Shown here: piece by piece, positions 1 through 7,118 of the stretch
How the letters are laid out: every line of letters starts with the position of its first letter
Position numbering within the stretch: the stretch's first letter is position 1
Source of the DNA: Peptococcaceae bacterium
GTDB taxonomy: Bacteria > Bacillota > Desulfitobacteriia > Desulfitobacteriales > Syntrophobotulaceae
Direction of reading: 5' to 3'
Length of the DNA: 32,999 nucleotides
Assembly (NCBI GenBank): GCA_009783315.1
Contig: WRHI01000026.1
Location: forward strand, 1 to 32,999
Made by a program: the position numbers and the translations under genes
The notes under the pieces: generated by a model
The model's input: only the letters and a program-made list of their open reading frames with translations
The model's database searches: none
Told to the model about the DNA's origin: nothing

Positions 1-305
1 AAAAATTCGCGGGCTTTTGGAGTCTCCCGCTCACCAAACCCTACCTCGGGACTGTTACGAGCCCACATAATATCCATCTCCATTCACCATTCGGTTGCGG
101 GAGAACCCCGCAGTGGATATTTCTATTTATTTTTTGTCCCTTCCTGCACTTTTAAAATATGCACCCGTTCGCAAGCGATTACCCATGCCCAAAATGATCT
201 TGCACCCTGCCACCCGGCCATTGGTTCTACCGTGACAAAACAAGACCATTTATGTTATGATCATCTTAGTCGAATACGCCGCGAGCGTGAAACGGAGGAA
301 CAATT
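1..305. other. Intergenic left edge
   Basis: No convincing complete gene is present. There is a short hairpin around 96-113 (GCGGG / CCCGC arms), followed after a few bases by a T-rich stretch at about 119-137. It could be a weak plus-strand terminator for a gene left of the window. The right part holds the promoter and ribosome binding site of the Uma2-family gene. A minus-strand frame is open from an ATG at 83 to the window edge but is too short to judge. Confidence 0.4.
232..261 (+). promoter_or_regulatory. Putative sigma-A promoter of the Uma2/TA cluster
   Basis: A -35-like GTGACA (232-237) and a -10-like TATGAT (256-261) are separated by 18 bases. They lie about 45 bases upstream of the ATG at 306, which has a GGAGGA ribosome binding site. 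The spacing and the -10 box fit a vegetative promoter. This is inferred from sequence only. Confidence 0.5.
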
Positions 306-863
306 ATGGCATTGCCAAAAGAAAACAAACATTACACCCATGCGGACTACTGTTCATGGGATGATGATGAACGCTGGGAACTTATAGATGGCGTTCCTTA
401 TGCAATGACCCCGGCTCCGTCACGGTTTCATCAAAGTGTCAGTGGTAATCTGTTTGGGCAGCTTTTTAATTATTCGCAGGGAAAACCTTGCAAAGTCTAT
501 CATGCGCCTTTTGATGTGCGCCTGAACACTGACGCGAATGATGATACAGTCGTGCAACCTGATCTGCTGGTGGTCTGCGACAGTTCCAAACTAGATGACA
601 AAGGCTGTGTCGGCGCTCCTGATCTGATTGTAGAGATCTTGTCACCGTCTACAGCTCGCAAAGACAGACTTATTAAGTTCCAGAAATATCAACAGGTCGG
701 AGTGCGTGAGTTCTGGATCATTGAACCGGAGACAAGGACAGTACAGGTCTGCACTCTGGAAAACGGAAAATATATTACATCCATGTACGGGGATACTGAT
801 ACCATACATGTTCATGTGTTGGAGAATTGTCAAATCGAACTGTGCCGTGTGTTTGCGGAGTAA
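306..863 (+). CDS. Uma2 family (DUF820) putative endonuclease
   Basis: This 185-aa protein matches the Uma2/DUF820 family, which has a PD-(D/E)XK nuclease-like fold. Visible family features are the N-terminal WELIDG segment (residues 24-29), PDLLVV near residue 85, and the block PDLIVEILSPST (105-116) followed by the basic stretch KDRLIKFQKY. D86, E110 and a downstream lysine are the likely active-site residues. The ATG at 306 has a good GGAGGA ribosome binding site. The cellular role of the family is largely unknown; many members are multicopy and lie near mobile or accessory genes. Here it sits just upstream of a RelB/YoeB pair and may share its promoter. Family assignment is firm, nuclease activity is inferred. 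Confidence 0.85.
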   Translation: MALPKENKHYTHADYCSWDDDERWELIDGVPYAMTPAPSRFHQSVSGNLFGQLFNYSQGKPCKVYHAPFDVRLNTDANDDTVVQPDLLVVCDSSKLDDKGCVGAPDLIVEILSPSTARKDRLIKFQKYQQVGVREFWIIEPETRTVQVCTLENGKYITSMYGDTDTIHVHVLENCQIELCRVFAE

Positions 864-897
864 TGTTATTATGAGAACATGAAGGGAGCGATAAGGT

Positions 898-1167
898 ATG
901 GCCCAAGCTATGGTTAATTTTCGTATGGACGAAGATTTGAAAAAAAGCATGGAAAAGACTTGCCAAGAGATGGGGTTGAGCATGACTGCTGCTTTTACGA
1001 TCTTTGCCACCAAAGTCATCAAAGAAAAAAGAATTCCGTTTGAAATAACGGTCGATCCTGACCCATTTTATTCAGAATCAAATATGACACGACTCAGAAA
1101 GGCGATTGCAGACGCAAAAATCGGCAGATTGATAGAGCATGAACTCATCGAGGTAGAAGATGACTAA
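898..1167 (+). CDS. relB: RelB/DinJ-family antitoxin
   Basis: This 89-aa protein begins with the ribbon-helix-helix pattern of RelB/DinJ antitoxins (VNFRMDEDLKKSMEKTCQEMGLSM). In such proteins the N-terminal part dimerises and binds its own operator, and the C-terminal part wraps the toxin. It has a GAAGGGAG ribosome binding site and overlaps the downstream toxin gene by 8 bases, the usual coupled antitoxin-first order. An imperfect inverted repeat (ATGTT ... AACAT, 863-880) lies just upstream and could be the autoregulatory operator; that is a guess. The partner is YoeB-like, so the pair mixes a RelB/DinJ-type antitoxin with a YoeB/Txe toxin, a combination known in bacteria. Confidence 0.85.
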   Translation: MAQAMVNFRMDEDLKKSMEKTCQEMGLSMTAAFTIFATKVIKEKRIPFEITVDPDPFYSESNMTRLRKAIADAKIGRLIEHELIEVEDD

Positions 1168-1423
1168 ACTCTGGCAAGATGAAGCATGGGAAGATTATCT
1201 TTACTGGCAGACACAGGACAGAAAGACACTCAAACGAATAAACAAACTCCTTCAAGATATTGAACGTAACGGCTATAATAGTATTGGCAAACCAGAGCCG
1301 TTGAAAGGCGATTTGAGCGGTTTTTGGAGTGTCGAAATTGACAAAAAGAACAGGATCGTTTTCCGTATTGAGGAGGATCAATTGGAAATTGTTCAGTGCG
1401 GCTCTCATTATCGCGATAAGTAG
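1160..1423 (+). CDS. yoeB: YoeB/Txe-family mRNA interferase toxin
   Basis: This 87-aa protein is a full-length YoeB-type RelE-fold toxin. YoeB toxins cleave mRNA in the ribosomal A site when the antitoxin is degraded. The residues known to matter in E. coli YoeB are present at the same positions: E46 (in KPEPLKG), R65 (KKNRIVF), H83 and Y84 (the C-terminal SHYRDK). The toxin is therefore probably intact. The start codon overlaps the end of the antitoxin gene by 8 bases, implying translational coupling. The gene ends 17 bases from the 3' end of convergent fliP, so the module sits exactly where fliQ would normally follow fliP. Confidence 0.92.
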   Translation: MTKLWQDEAWEDYLYWQTQDRKTLKRINKLLQDIERNGYNSIGKPEPLKGDLSGFWSVEIDKKNRIVFRIEEDQLEIVQCGSHYRDK

Positions 1424-1440
1424 AGTGATGACAGAAAGGA

Positions 1441-2079
1441 CTAACCAAAACTCTTAACCACACTCTCCACCAACAGATGCCAACCATCCACCAACACAAA
1501 CAACATAATCTTAAACGGCAGTGAGATCATCATGGGCGGTAGCATCATCATACCCATGGACATCAAAACCGAGGACACGATCATATCAATAATCATAAAA
1601 GGTATGAACAACGTAAACCCTATCTGAAACGCTGTTTTCAGCTCGCTAATCACAAACGACGGCACCAAAACATATGTCGGAATGTCCGCGTATGTCTGCG
1701 GACGTTCGATGTCGGCTAAATTCACAAACAACTCAAGATCCTTCTCCCGGGTCTGTTCAAACATAAAGGTTCGCAGCGGCGCCACGGCCACCGTCAAAGC
1801 TTCCTCCTGGGTGATCGTCTGATTCATATATGGCTGCAAAGCCTGTTCGTTAATTTGGCTAAACACCGGCGCCATAATGAAATATGTTAGAAACAAAGCC
1901 AATCCGATAATAACCTGAGTCGGCGGAATCTGCTGGGTACCCAAAGCGTTGCGGACAAAAGACAAAACAATAATGATGCGCGTAAAGGACGTCATAAGTA
2001 CCAAAGCAATAGGGATCAAAGACAACAGGGAAACCAGCAAAAAAATCTGGATAGCGGAACTCACTTGATCCGTTAGCAT
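1441..2079 (-). CDS. fliP: Flagellar type III export protein FliP
   Basis: This 212-aa integral membrane protein is the core channel subunit of the flagellar export gate, which works with FliQ, FliR, FlhA and FlhB. Diagnostic segments are [20 protein letters not shown] (29-48), [12 protein letters not shown] and the C-terminal [20 protein letters not shown] ... [14 protein letters not shown]. Hydrophobic helices lie at about 8-28, 40-70, 145-175 and 180-205. It has no cleavable signal peptide, unlike the enterobacterial protein but like Bacillus FliP. The start is fixed by an in-frame TAA two codons upstream of the ATG and a GAGGAG-type ribosome binding site. No fliQ follows; convergent yoeB does instead. 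Confidence 0.96.
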   Translation of the reverse strand: MLTDQVSSAIQIFLLVSLLSLIPIALVLMTSFTRIIIVLSFVRNALGTQQIPPTQVIIGLALFLTYFIMAPVFSQINEQALQPYMNQTITQEEALTVAVAPLRTFMFEQTREKDLELFVNLADIERPQTYADIPTYVLVPSFVISELKTAFQIGFTLFIPFMIIDMIVSSVLMSMGMMMLPPMMISLPFKIMLFVLVDGWHLLVESVVKSFG

Positions 2080-2170
2080 AACTTAACCGGCTCCTCTGCT
2101 GATTACGGATTTGCCGCCATAAAATGACATATCCCTATTAAAATGGGTAATTTACAGTAAATTATGCATT

Positions 2171-2328
2171 ATCCTGATCTCAGCTAAAAACAGAGTCATA
2201 TTTACGAGGATATTTTGCGTTTGTCAAGGCAGACGACGAAGGCGGGCTGGTTGCCCGACAAGGAGGATAACGCAGACAGACGGAAAATAGACCGTAAAGA
2301 TGGCTCTGTTTTTAGTTGAGATTAGGAT
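2171..2328. repeat. Long imperfect palindromic element between fliO and fliP
   Basis: The outer arms 2171-2205 and 2294-2328 are inverted copies with about 4 mismatches in 35 bases, mostly of the G/A or T/C type that still allow G-U pairing in RNA. Pairing continues inward (around 2211-2225 with 2274-2290). The centre holds a smaller hairpin (CGGGC / GCCCG, 2243-2257). The whole 158-bp unit can fold as one long hairpin. It lies in the fliO-fliP gap, so operon transcripts to fliP would have to read through it. It may be a MITE/REP-like repeat or a structured RNA. The flanks 2080-2170 and 2329-2391 hold no gene that I can see. Confidence 0.8.
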
Positions 2329-2379
2329 TAATCCCCCTTAGCAATAAACAATGTGGACTGCTTTTATCCCTCTGTCGTC

Positions 2380-2407
2380 CATTGTCCACTGTCAATTGTC
2401 AATTGTC
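2380..2407. repeat. Short tandem repeat (ATTGTCA-like) at the fliO 3' end
   Basis: Near-identical units of the form (C)ATTGTC(C/A)A occur in tandem here. The repeat overlaps the last codons of fliO on the minus strand and supplies its final residues (GTIDN) and stop codon, suggesting that the repeat has remodelled the gene's 3' end. Confidence 0.6.
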
Positions 2408-2967
2408 CCGTCGTCCCGCATCATCTTTTTCAACTCGTCTGAAAAACCGCCCTTCTTCCCGCGTTTCTTCCACAGACTCCGGCCTCCATTCAGCAAAGGC
2501 CATCCTTTTGACGAACCGGGAACCCCATACTCAGTCTTCTGCTGCGTGGGCAACACAAATCGAATCAACCGATCCACCGGATCCTCCGGACGCCGTGCGA
2601 TCTCTTCCAAAATATCAGAGATCTGGCTGGTGGTGTTAATCTCGGTAATTTGATTAATTTGGTGATCCGTTGAGCCCCAAACTTGGATTTTGCCGGCGAC
2701 TTCGACCAGATAAACAAAATGCTGCGGCGACAAGACTTGGCGGTCGAGCACACGAAGCCAGGACGTCTGAACTCCCTGAAATTTTTTGCGGTGCAGTTTT
2801 TTGACCAACCACAATACCAAACAAAGAATGATCAAAAAAAGAACGACTGTAGAAACAAGCCCAGTCCAAGAAAAAGCTTCCTGAAGCTGGGTTGCCGGTA
2901 TATTCGGCGCATAGGGTTGACTTTCGATATCAATAAGTGTGATATCCATAGATTGCGCATTCACCAT
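2392..2967 (-). CDS. fliO: Flagellar biosynthesis protein FliO
   Basis: This 191-aa protein has one transmembrane segment (about 36-56, TVVLFLIILCLVLWLV), followed by the cytoplasmic FliO core WLRVLDRQVLSPQHFVYLVEVAGK (70-93). FliO is an assembly scaffold for the FliP ring of the export gate. The gene lies between cheY and fliP, its usual place in Bacillota. The ATG at 2967 has an AGAAGGAAA ribosome binding site. No clear signal peptide is visible. The C-terminal tail is charged and ends in residues encoded by a short tandem repeat, so the last part is probably not conserved. Confidence 0.88.
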   Translation of the reverse strand: MVNAQSMDITLIDIESQPYAPNIPATQLQEAFSWTGLVSTVVLFLIILCLVLWLVKKLHRKKFQGVQTSWLRVLDRQVLSPQHFVYLVEVAGKIQVWGSTDHQINQITEINTTSQISDILEEIARRPEDPVDRLIRFVLPTQQKTEYGVPGSSKGWPLLNGGRSLWKKRGKKGGFSDELKKMMRDDGTIDN

Positions 2968-3019
2968 AAACGATTTCCTTCTGCCTTATCCTGCTTCGCC
3001 TTACATCAGCTTCACTTCA

Positions 3020-3385
3020 TCACTGTTTCAAAGCTTTGCCGATTGCTTCCAGAACGCGGTCCGCCTGAAAAGGCTTAACAACAAAATCCTTGGCGCCGGA
3101 CTGAATGGCTTCGATAACCATAGCCTGTTGACCCATGGCGCTGCACATGATAATTACAGCCGACGGATCCTTTGTGCGAATCTCTTTGATAGCCTGCAAT
3201 CCATCCATTTCCGGCATAGTAATGTCCATGATCGTAATGTTGGGTTTGAGCTCCATATATTTTTCAACCGCAATTGCCCCGTTTTCCGCCTCCCCAATAA
3301 CTTGATAGCCATTATTGGAAAGAATATCCTTTAGCATCATCCTCATAAAAGCGGCGTCATCAACAACCATAACTGTATGGCTCAC
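3020..3385 (-). CDS. cheY: Chemotaxis response regulator CheY
   Basis: This 121-aa single-domain receiver contains the complete phosphorylation site: acidic pair D9-D10, phosphoacceptor D54 (in IMDITMPEMDG), switch residue S82 and conserved K104 (VVKPF). CheA phosphorylates CheY; CheY-P binds FliM/FliY to bias flagellar rotation. The start is GTG at 3385, preceded by a strong AAGGAGGAA ribosome binding site; the internal ATG five codons later would cut into strand beta-1. It lies between fliY and fliO as in the Bacillus fla/che operon, next to its probable phosphatase FliY. Confidence 0.95.
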   Translation of the reverse strand: MSHTVMVVDDAAFMRMMLKDILSNNGYQVIGEAENGAIAVEKYMELKPNITIMDITMPEMDGLQAIKEIRTKDPSAVIIMCSAMGQQAMVIEAIQSGAKDFVVKPFQADRVLEAIGKALKQ

Positions 3386-3459
3386 AAAAAATTCCTCCTT
3401 GCTTCCTTTCGCGAAAATACCGGATCTCCTATATATACTTTTTCTAAACCCGTCCTGTT

Positions 3460-4959
3460 TTATTCAAAGGCTCTAAATCGTTCCTGCGGCGAAACGATTT
3501 CCGATATTTTAATGCCAAACATTTCGTTGAGAACAACAACCTCACATTTGGCAATCAATTTACCGTTAACAGACATATCCACCGCTTCCCCGGCAAGGCG
3601 GTCAAGTTCCACCACAGATCCGGATCCCAGATCGAGTATCTCGCGGATGGTCTTATTCGTGCGCCCCAATTCTACGCTTACTTCCAACGGGACGTCATAG
3701 ATAAGGTCGAGATTGCTCGGGATGATAGGCAGCGCACCTGGGGTCAGCTGAGAAAATTCTGCTGGTTGAACCACGGTGGGCTGCTGGACAGACTGTCCTT
3801 GCTGATATGGAGGCGGATAAGCGTAGTGCGGCGCCTGCTGAAGTCCATCCGGCACCCGCGCGGGCCCTTGATGTTGTGGCAGAGATGTCTGATTCGGATT
3901 CGGATTCGTGTTCGGATTCGTGTTCGGATTCGTGTTCTGCCCCTGCAGCCCTTGGGTTGTTGCGGCTTGAGGCGGAGCTGATTGCGCCTGATTCTGATCC
4001 TGAGGCGACGTTTGCGGCGCTTGCGCGTTATCCGCAAAGGTCGTCGCATCTTCCTGGGCCAAGTTGTTGTCATGAAGCAATTGCGCAATCATGGTTTCCG
4101 CAACATCCATTGGGATGATCTGCAACAACACGGAATCGATAATCCCTTCAACCACCATGCTAAAGGAAACCCGAACAACAGGTCTATCCATATCAAAATT
4201 TTGTTGGATGAACACTTTATCTGTGGTCGGGTCATCGCTTACATGAACCATCGGTGTTGTAATATCGACGACAGAACCAAAAACCGTGGACATGGAGGTG
4301 GCCGCAGATCCCATCATTTGATTCATTGCCTCCGATATGCCACTGATCTGAATCTCATTAAGCTGATCACTCGGATTCTCTCCTGTTCCGCCCATCATCA
4401 GGTCAACAATGACGGAACCATCTTTACGCGAAAGAATGAGCAGATTCGAACCCGCTAATTCCTTTCGGTAGTTAACAACAATCAAAACGTGAGGGACAGG
4501 ATATTCATCAATGATTTTGCTTATATTGGAAATATCTACTCTAGGTGTTGTAATCTCAACCTTTTTGCCTAAGAGCTGAGACAAGGTGGTAGCCGCCGTA
4601 CCCATAGAAATGTTGGCGATTTCACCTAACGCGTCTTTTTCCAAATCACTGAGAGCAAAGCTTTTTGCCCCACCATCCCCAGGATCACTTGCGTCAACAG
4701 CATCTATTTCGCCAATGGAGTCACCACCATCCGCCGCCACTTCGTCAATACCCGTTCCTACCGGCCCCGCTTCGCCCACCGGCTCTGCTTCGCTCGCCGG
4801 AGCCCCAGCCACTTCATCAGCAGAAACCACGTCCGCTGAAGCCGGCTCATCCCCTTGGCCGACTCCGTTTTCAGCTTGCACTTCTTCCGCATCCGACGCC
4901 TGATCGGCGCCAGCTAAGAGCGCGTTAATCTCTTCTTGAGACAGCGAACCGCTACCCAT
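3460..4959 (-). CDS. fliY: Flagellar motor switch phosphatase FliY (CheC-FliN fusion)
   Basis: This 499-aa protein has three parts. Residues about 5-16 carry an LSQEEINALLAG motif like the CheY-P-binding peptide of FliM. After an acidic Ala/Glu-rich linker comes a CheC/CheX-type phosphatase domain (about 95-290) with two intact active-site motifs, DX3EX2NX22P and SX3EX2NX22P. A Gln/Pro/Asn-rich linker (about 300-415) with an NTNP tandem repeat leads to a C-terminal SpoA/FliN domain (about 418-499). It should form the C-ring with FliM and dephosphorylate CheY-P. I chose the ATG at 4959 because AAGGAGG lies 8 bases before it; the earlier ATG at 4977 precedes that site. The start overlaps the fliM stop by 8 bases. 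Confidence 0.95.
   Translation of the reverse strand: MGSGSLSQEEINALLAGADQASDAEEVQAENGVGQGDEPASADVVSADEVAGAPASEAEPVGEAGPVGTGIDEVAADGGDSIGEIDAVDASDPGDGGAKSFALSDLEKDALGEIANISMGTAATTLSQLLGKKVEITTPRVDISNISKIIDEYPVPHVLIVVNYRKELAGSNLLILSRKDGSVIVDLMMGGTGENPSDQLNEIQISGISEAMNQMMGSAATSMSTVFGSVVDITTPMVHVSDDPTTDKVFIQQNFDMDRPVVRVSFSMVVEGIIDSVLLQIIPMDVAETMIAQLLHDNNLAQEDATTFADNAQAPQTSPQDQNQAQSAPPQAATTQGLQGQNTNPNTNPNTNPNPNQTSLPQHQGPARVPDGLQQAPHYAYPPPYQQGQSVQQPTVVQPAEFSQLTPGALPIIPSNLDLIYDVPLEVSVELGRTNKTIREILDLGSGSVVELDRLAGEAVDMSVNGKLIAKCEVVVLNEMFGIKISEIVSPQERFRAFE
3896..3940. repeat. In-frame 12-bp tandem repeat in fliY linker
   Basis: The unit CGGATTCGTGTT recurs three times, flanked by shorter GGATTC copies. 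On the coding (minus) strand it encodes an NTNP repeat inside the flexible linker of FliY. The length is divisible by three, so expansion or contraction would keep the frame. Confidence 0.75.
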
Positions 4960-5941
4960 CTTCATCACCTCCTTCATGAATCACATCAACAATCTGTACA
5001 GCCAGACGCTCCCCAGACAAACCCGGTACGCCCATGAATTTCAGATATTTGCCGACATAAATCGCCATCTTACCCTGAATATGCTGGCTGAGCGGAATAA
5101 CATCCCCTAATTCCAACGCGAGAAACTCCTGAACAGTGATTTTGGTTCCTCCCACAAAAGCCCGCATAGACACTTCAGTTTGCTCAATACGTTTGCGCAC
5201 AACAGCGGCGTCCTCTTCCGTAAGCTTTTCTTCCTCCGAAGCAAACAAATACAGTGTGTTCAGTTTATCCAAAATTGGCTTCATGACAATATACGGCAGG
5301 CAAACATTGATCAGCCCCGTCGATTCGCCTACATTAACCTCAAGAGTAATCAGCACTACCATTTCATTGGGCGCGACAATTTGCGCGAACTGAGGATTCG
5401 TTTCCAACGTGGAAAGTTGCGGCTGCAAATCGAATGTCTCCGTCCAAGCCTCTTCCATCAGAGCCGTAATCTTAATCATTCGGCTGGTGATGATGTTTTG
5501 CTCTATTTCCGTCAAATCGTGGTTGCGCAAAACAACATCCTGCCCCTGACCGCCAAGCAGACATTCAACGATGGCATAGGCCAAAGTAGGCGCCATTTCA
5601 ATCAGAGCGCTGCCCACCAACGGGTGCATGCTAACAACGCCAAGAATGGACGGATAAGGCAAAGAACGGATGAATTCATCAAAAGTCAATTGTTCGGCGC
5701 TCAAAACTTTGGCGTCAACAACCATGTGGATATTGCCCGACAAGTAACTTGCCAGTGACCGCGCAAAATGTTCATAGATGTTGCTCAAAGAAATGAGCTG
5801 CGCCTTCGAAAATTTGTTCGGCCTGCGAAAATCGTAAACCCGTACCTTTTGTGGCGGAGCGCTCGCGACGACCTCCTCTTCCCCATCCGAAAGGGCGTTG
5901 AGAAGAGCGTCAATTTCCGATTGTGATAAAACTTCGGCCAT
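4952..5941 (-). CDS. fliM: Flagellar motor switch protein FliM
   Basis: This 329-aa C-ring protein begins MAEVLSQSEIDALLNAL, the classical N-terminal CheY-P-binding peptide. A central CheC-like domain follows, with the conserved stretch FDEFIRSLPYPSIL and later GGQGQD, then a C-terminal SpoA domain (about 250-325, ending in MGVPGLSGERLAVQIVDVI). It links CheY-P binding to FliG and rotation switching. The ATG at 5941 follows a TTGGAGGAAAAG ribosome binding site; an upstream in-frame ATG at 6007 lacks one and would add 22 atypical residues. The stop overlaps fliY by 8 bases, implying coupling of the two switch genes. Confidence 0.95.
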   Translation of the reverse strand: MAEVLSQSEIDALLNALSDGEEEVVASAPPQKVRVYDFRRPNKFSKAQLISLSNIYEHFARSLASYLSGNIHMVVDAKVLSAEQLTFDEFIRSLPYPSILGVVSMHPLVGSALIEMAPTLAYAIVECLLGGQGQDVVLRNHDLTEIEQNIITSRMIKITALMEEAWTETFDLQPQLSTLETNPQFAQIVAPNEMVVLITLEVNVGESTGLINVCLPYIVMKPILDKLNTLYLFASEEEKLTEEDAAVVRKRIEQTEVSMRAFVGGTKITVQEFLALELGDVIPLSQHIQGKMAIYVGKYLKFMGVPGLSGERLAVQIVDVIHEGGDEDG

Positions 5942-5970
5942 CTTTTCCTCCAAAAACGGTTTGCGATGTG

Positions 5971-6009
5971 CGGTGTTCAGTGATAGAAATCCGAGCAAGC
6001 CGAACACCG
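5971..6009. other. Inverted repeat between fliL and fliM
   Basis: The 8-base arms CGGTGTTC (5971-5978) and GAACACCG (6002-6009) are perfectly complementary around a 23-base loop in the 86-base fliL-fliM gap, the largest gap within fliE-fliY. No U-run follows on the minus strand, so it is more likely an mRNA processing or stability hairpin than a terminator. The function is unknown. Confidence 0.4.
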
Positions 6010-6027
6010 ACTAAGTATAGTGTTTAT

Positions 6028-6450
6028 TCATCGCGTAAAAATTAAGCTGGAAAATAAAACCTGTTTGACTTGATCCCCTAACATTTCATTGACATGCTCC
6101 AAAATCTCGCCTCGCAAGTCTTCCTGACCCGCCACCGAACTGATGTCTTCATAGCCATGACTAATAAAGATCTGATAAACCCGGTCTCGCACAAAAACAA
6201 GTCTAGACTCCATAGTCTTTGCTGACTTGCTGTTGACCCCTTCCATAACAATTTCTGTTTTGATCATCCCGCCGCCTCTCAGATTGGCGGTAATCTCACC
6301 CACTTCAACCATAGGCCCGACCTCGTCAGGTTCTCTCGGTGAATATTTGACCTCGATCTCAGGCGGATAGAGCATTTCTTTCATCATCATTCCCCCAACA
6401 CCAAACCCAATACCGATGATCAACAATACAATGGGCAGTAACTTCTTCAT
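6028..6450 (-). CDS. fliL: Flagellar basal body-associated protein FliL
   Basis: This 140-aa protein has an N-terminal transmembrane segment (about 4-22) and a periplasm-facing FliL domain: GEITANLRGGGMIKTEIVMEG in the middle and a C-terminal region ending VKQVLFSSLIFTR. FliL associates with the stator around the basal body and supports torque or stator activity. The ATG overlaps the flbD stop by 4 bases (ATGA), so the two are translationally coupled. Confidence 0.92.
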   Translation of the reverse strand: MKKLLPIVLLIIGIGFGVGGMMMKEMLYPPEIEVKYSPREPDEVGPMVEVGEITANLRGGGMIKTEIVMEGVNSKSAKTMESRLVFVRDRVYQIFISHGYEDISSVAGQEDLRGEILEHVNEMLGDQVKQVLFSSLIFTR

Positions 6451-6686
6451 GACTCATCCATCCCTTCCCTTTGTCTGTCTGCCCGGTCAATGTGATTATT
6501 CAGCCAAGCATTGCATGCGCGTCGATAAGAGATAACCCGGCTAATGATATCATCGACACTTTCCCTCACAACATATTTATCTTCACTGACGAGCCTAATC
6601 ACTGTATCCGGGGTCGCTTCAATCGTTTTGATCAAATCCGTGTTAACAACAAATTCCTTGCCGTTGAGCCTCGTCACATTAATCAT
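6447..6686 (-). CDS. flbD: Flagellar FlbD/SwrD family protein
   Basis: This 79-aa protein matches the small FlbD family (SwrD in Bacillus): MINVTRLNGKEFVVNTDLIKTIEATPDTVIRL, followed by the conserved YVVRES segment. The Bacillus homologue increases motor torque for swarming. In most Bacillota it follows flgE and precedes fliL; here it directly follows fliJ with a 6-base gap, so fliK, flgD and flgE are missing from this position. The C-terminal extension (about 56-79) is polar and not conserved as far as I can tell. Confidence 0.9.
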   Translation of the reverse strand: MINVTRLNGKEFVVNTDLIKTIEATPDTVIRLVSEDKYVVRESVDDIISRVISYRRACNAWLNNHIDRADRQREGMDES

Positions 6687-6692
6687 CTGTTT

Positions 6693-7118
6693 TCACCGTC
6701 CTATTTTCTGACCAATTTCATCCAACAAAGCTTGCTCCTTCTTCTGCTCCGCAACTATAAACTCCTTCCATTTCTTCTCCTTGAGACGCTTGTATTTCTC
6801 CACCTCGATGCGACAAGTTTTCACCGCTTCCCGACATTCTGCCACCACGGCTTCCTGAAAAGCCAGTCTTTCGGCGATAAGTCTGATTTTTTCTTTTTGT
6901 GTTTCAATAAATAGTTTCCATGCATTGAGATTTCTCGGATTCCGCATGGCTTCTTCTGCTTGTCTGTCGAAAGCCTTTTCCAGTACCTTAACCTCCTTGT
7001 TATATTCTTTTTGAACACTGTGCAAAACACGCAATTCCTGGCTGAGCACCCCCTGGGCCGATTCCATCTTTTGTTCGGCAAAGCGTAAGCTGGCTTCCAA
7101 ACGAAACTTAAACGCCAT
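6693..7118 (-). CDS. fliJ: Flagellar export protein FliJ
   Basis: This 141-aa protein is almost entirely predicted alpha-helical coiled coil, rich in Glu, Lys, Gln and Ala, and starts MAFKFRLEASLRFAEQKME like other FliJ proteins. FliJ is the central stalk of the FliI ATPase ring and recycles export chaperones. The ATG at 7118 follows GGGAGG with 9-base spacing, overlapping the end of fliI by 11 bases. Identification rests on the N-terminal pattern, coiled-coil character and position after fliI; sequence conservation in this family is low. Confidence 0.87.
   Translation of the reverse strand: MAFKFRLEASLRFAEQKMESAQGVLSQELRVLHSVQKEYNKEVKVLEKAFDRQAEEAMRNPRNLNAWKLFIETQKEKIRLIAERLAFQEAVVAECREAVKTCRIEVEKYKRLKEKKWKEFIVAEQKKEQALLDEIGQKIGR

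Noticed and set aside
1-83. Minus-strand frame open from ATG 83 to the window edge (MEMDIMWARNSP...)
   Set aside because: Only 27 codons are visible, there is no clear ribosome binding site, and the residues match nothing I recognise. It may be real but cannot be judged here.
1441-2079. FliP apparently truncated because it lacks a signal peptide
   Set aside because: Bacillus-type FliP also lacks one, and the in-frame stop two codons upstream plus a good ribosome binding site support the short form.
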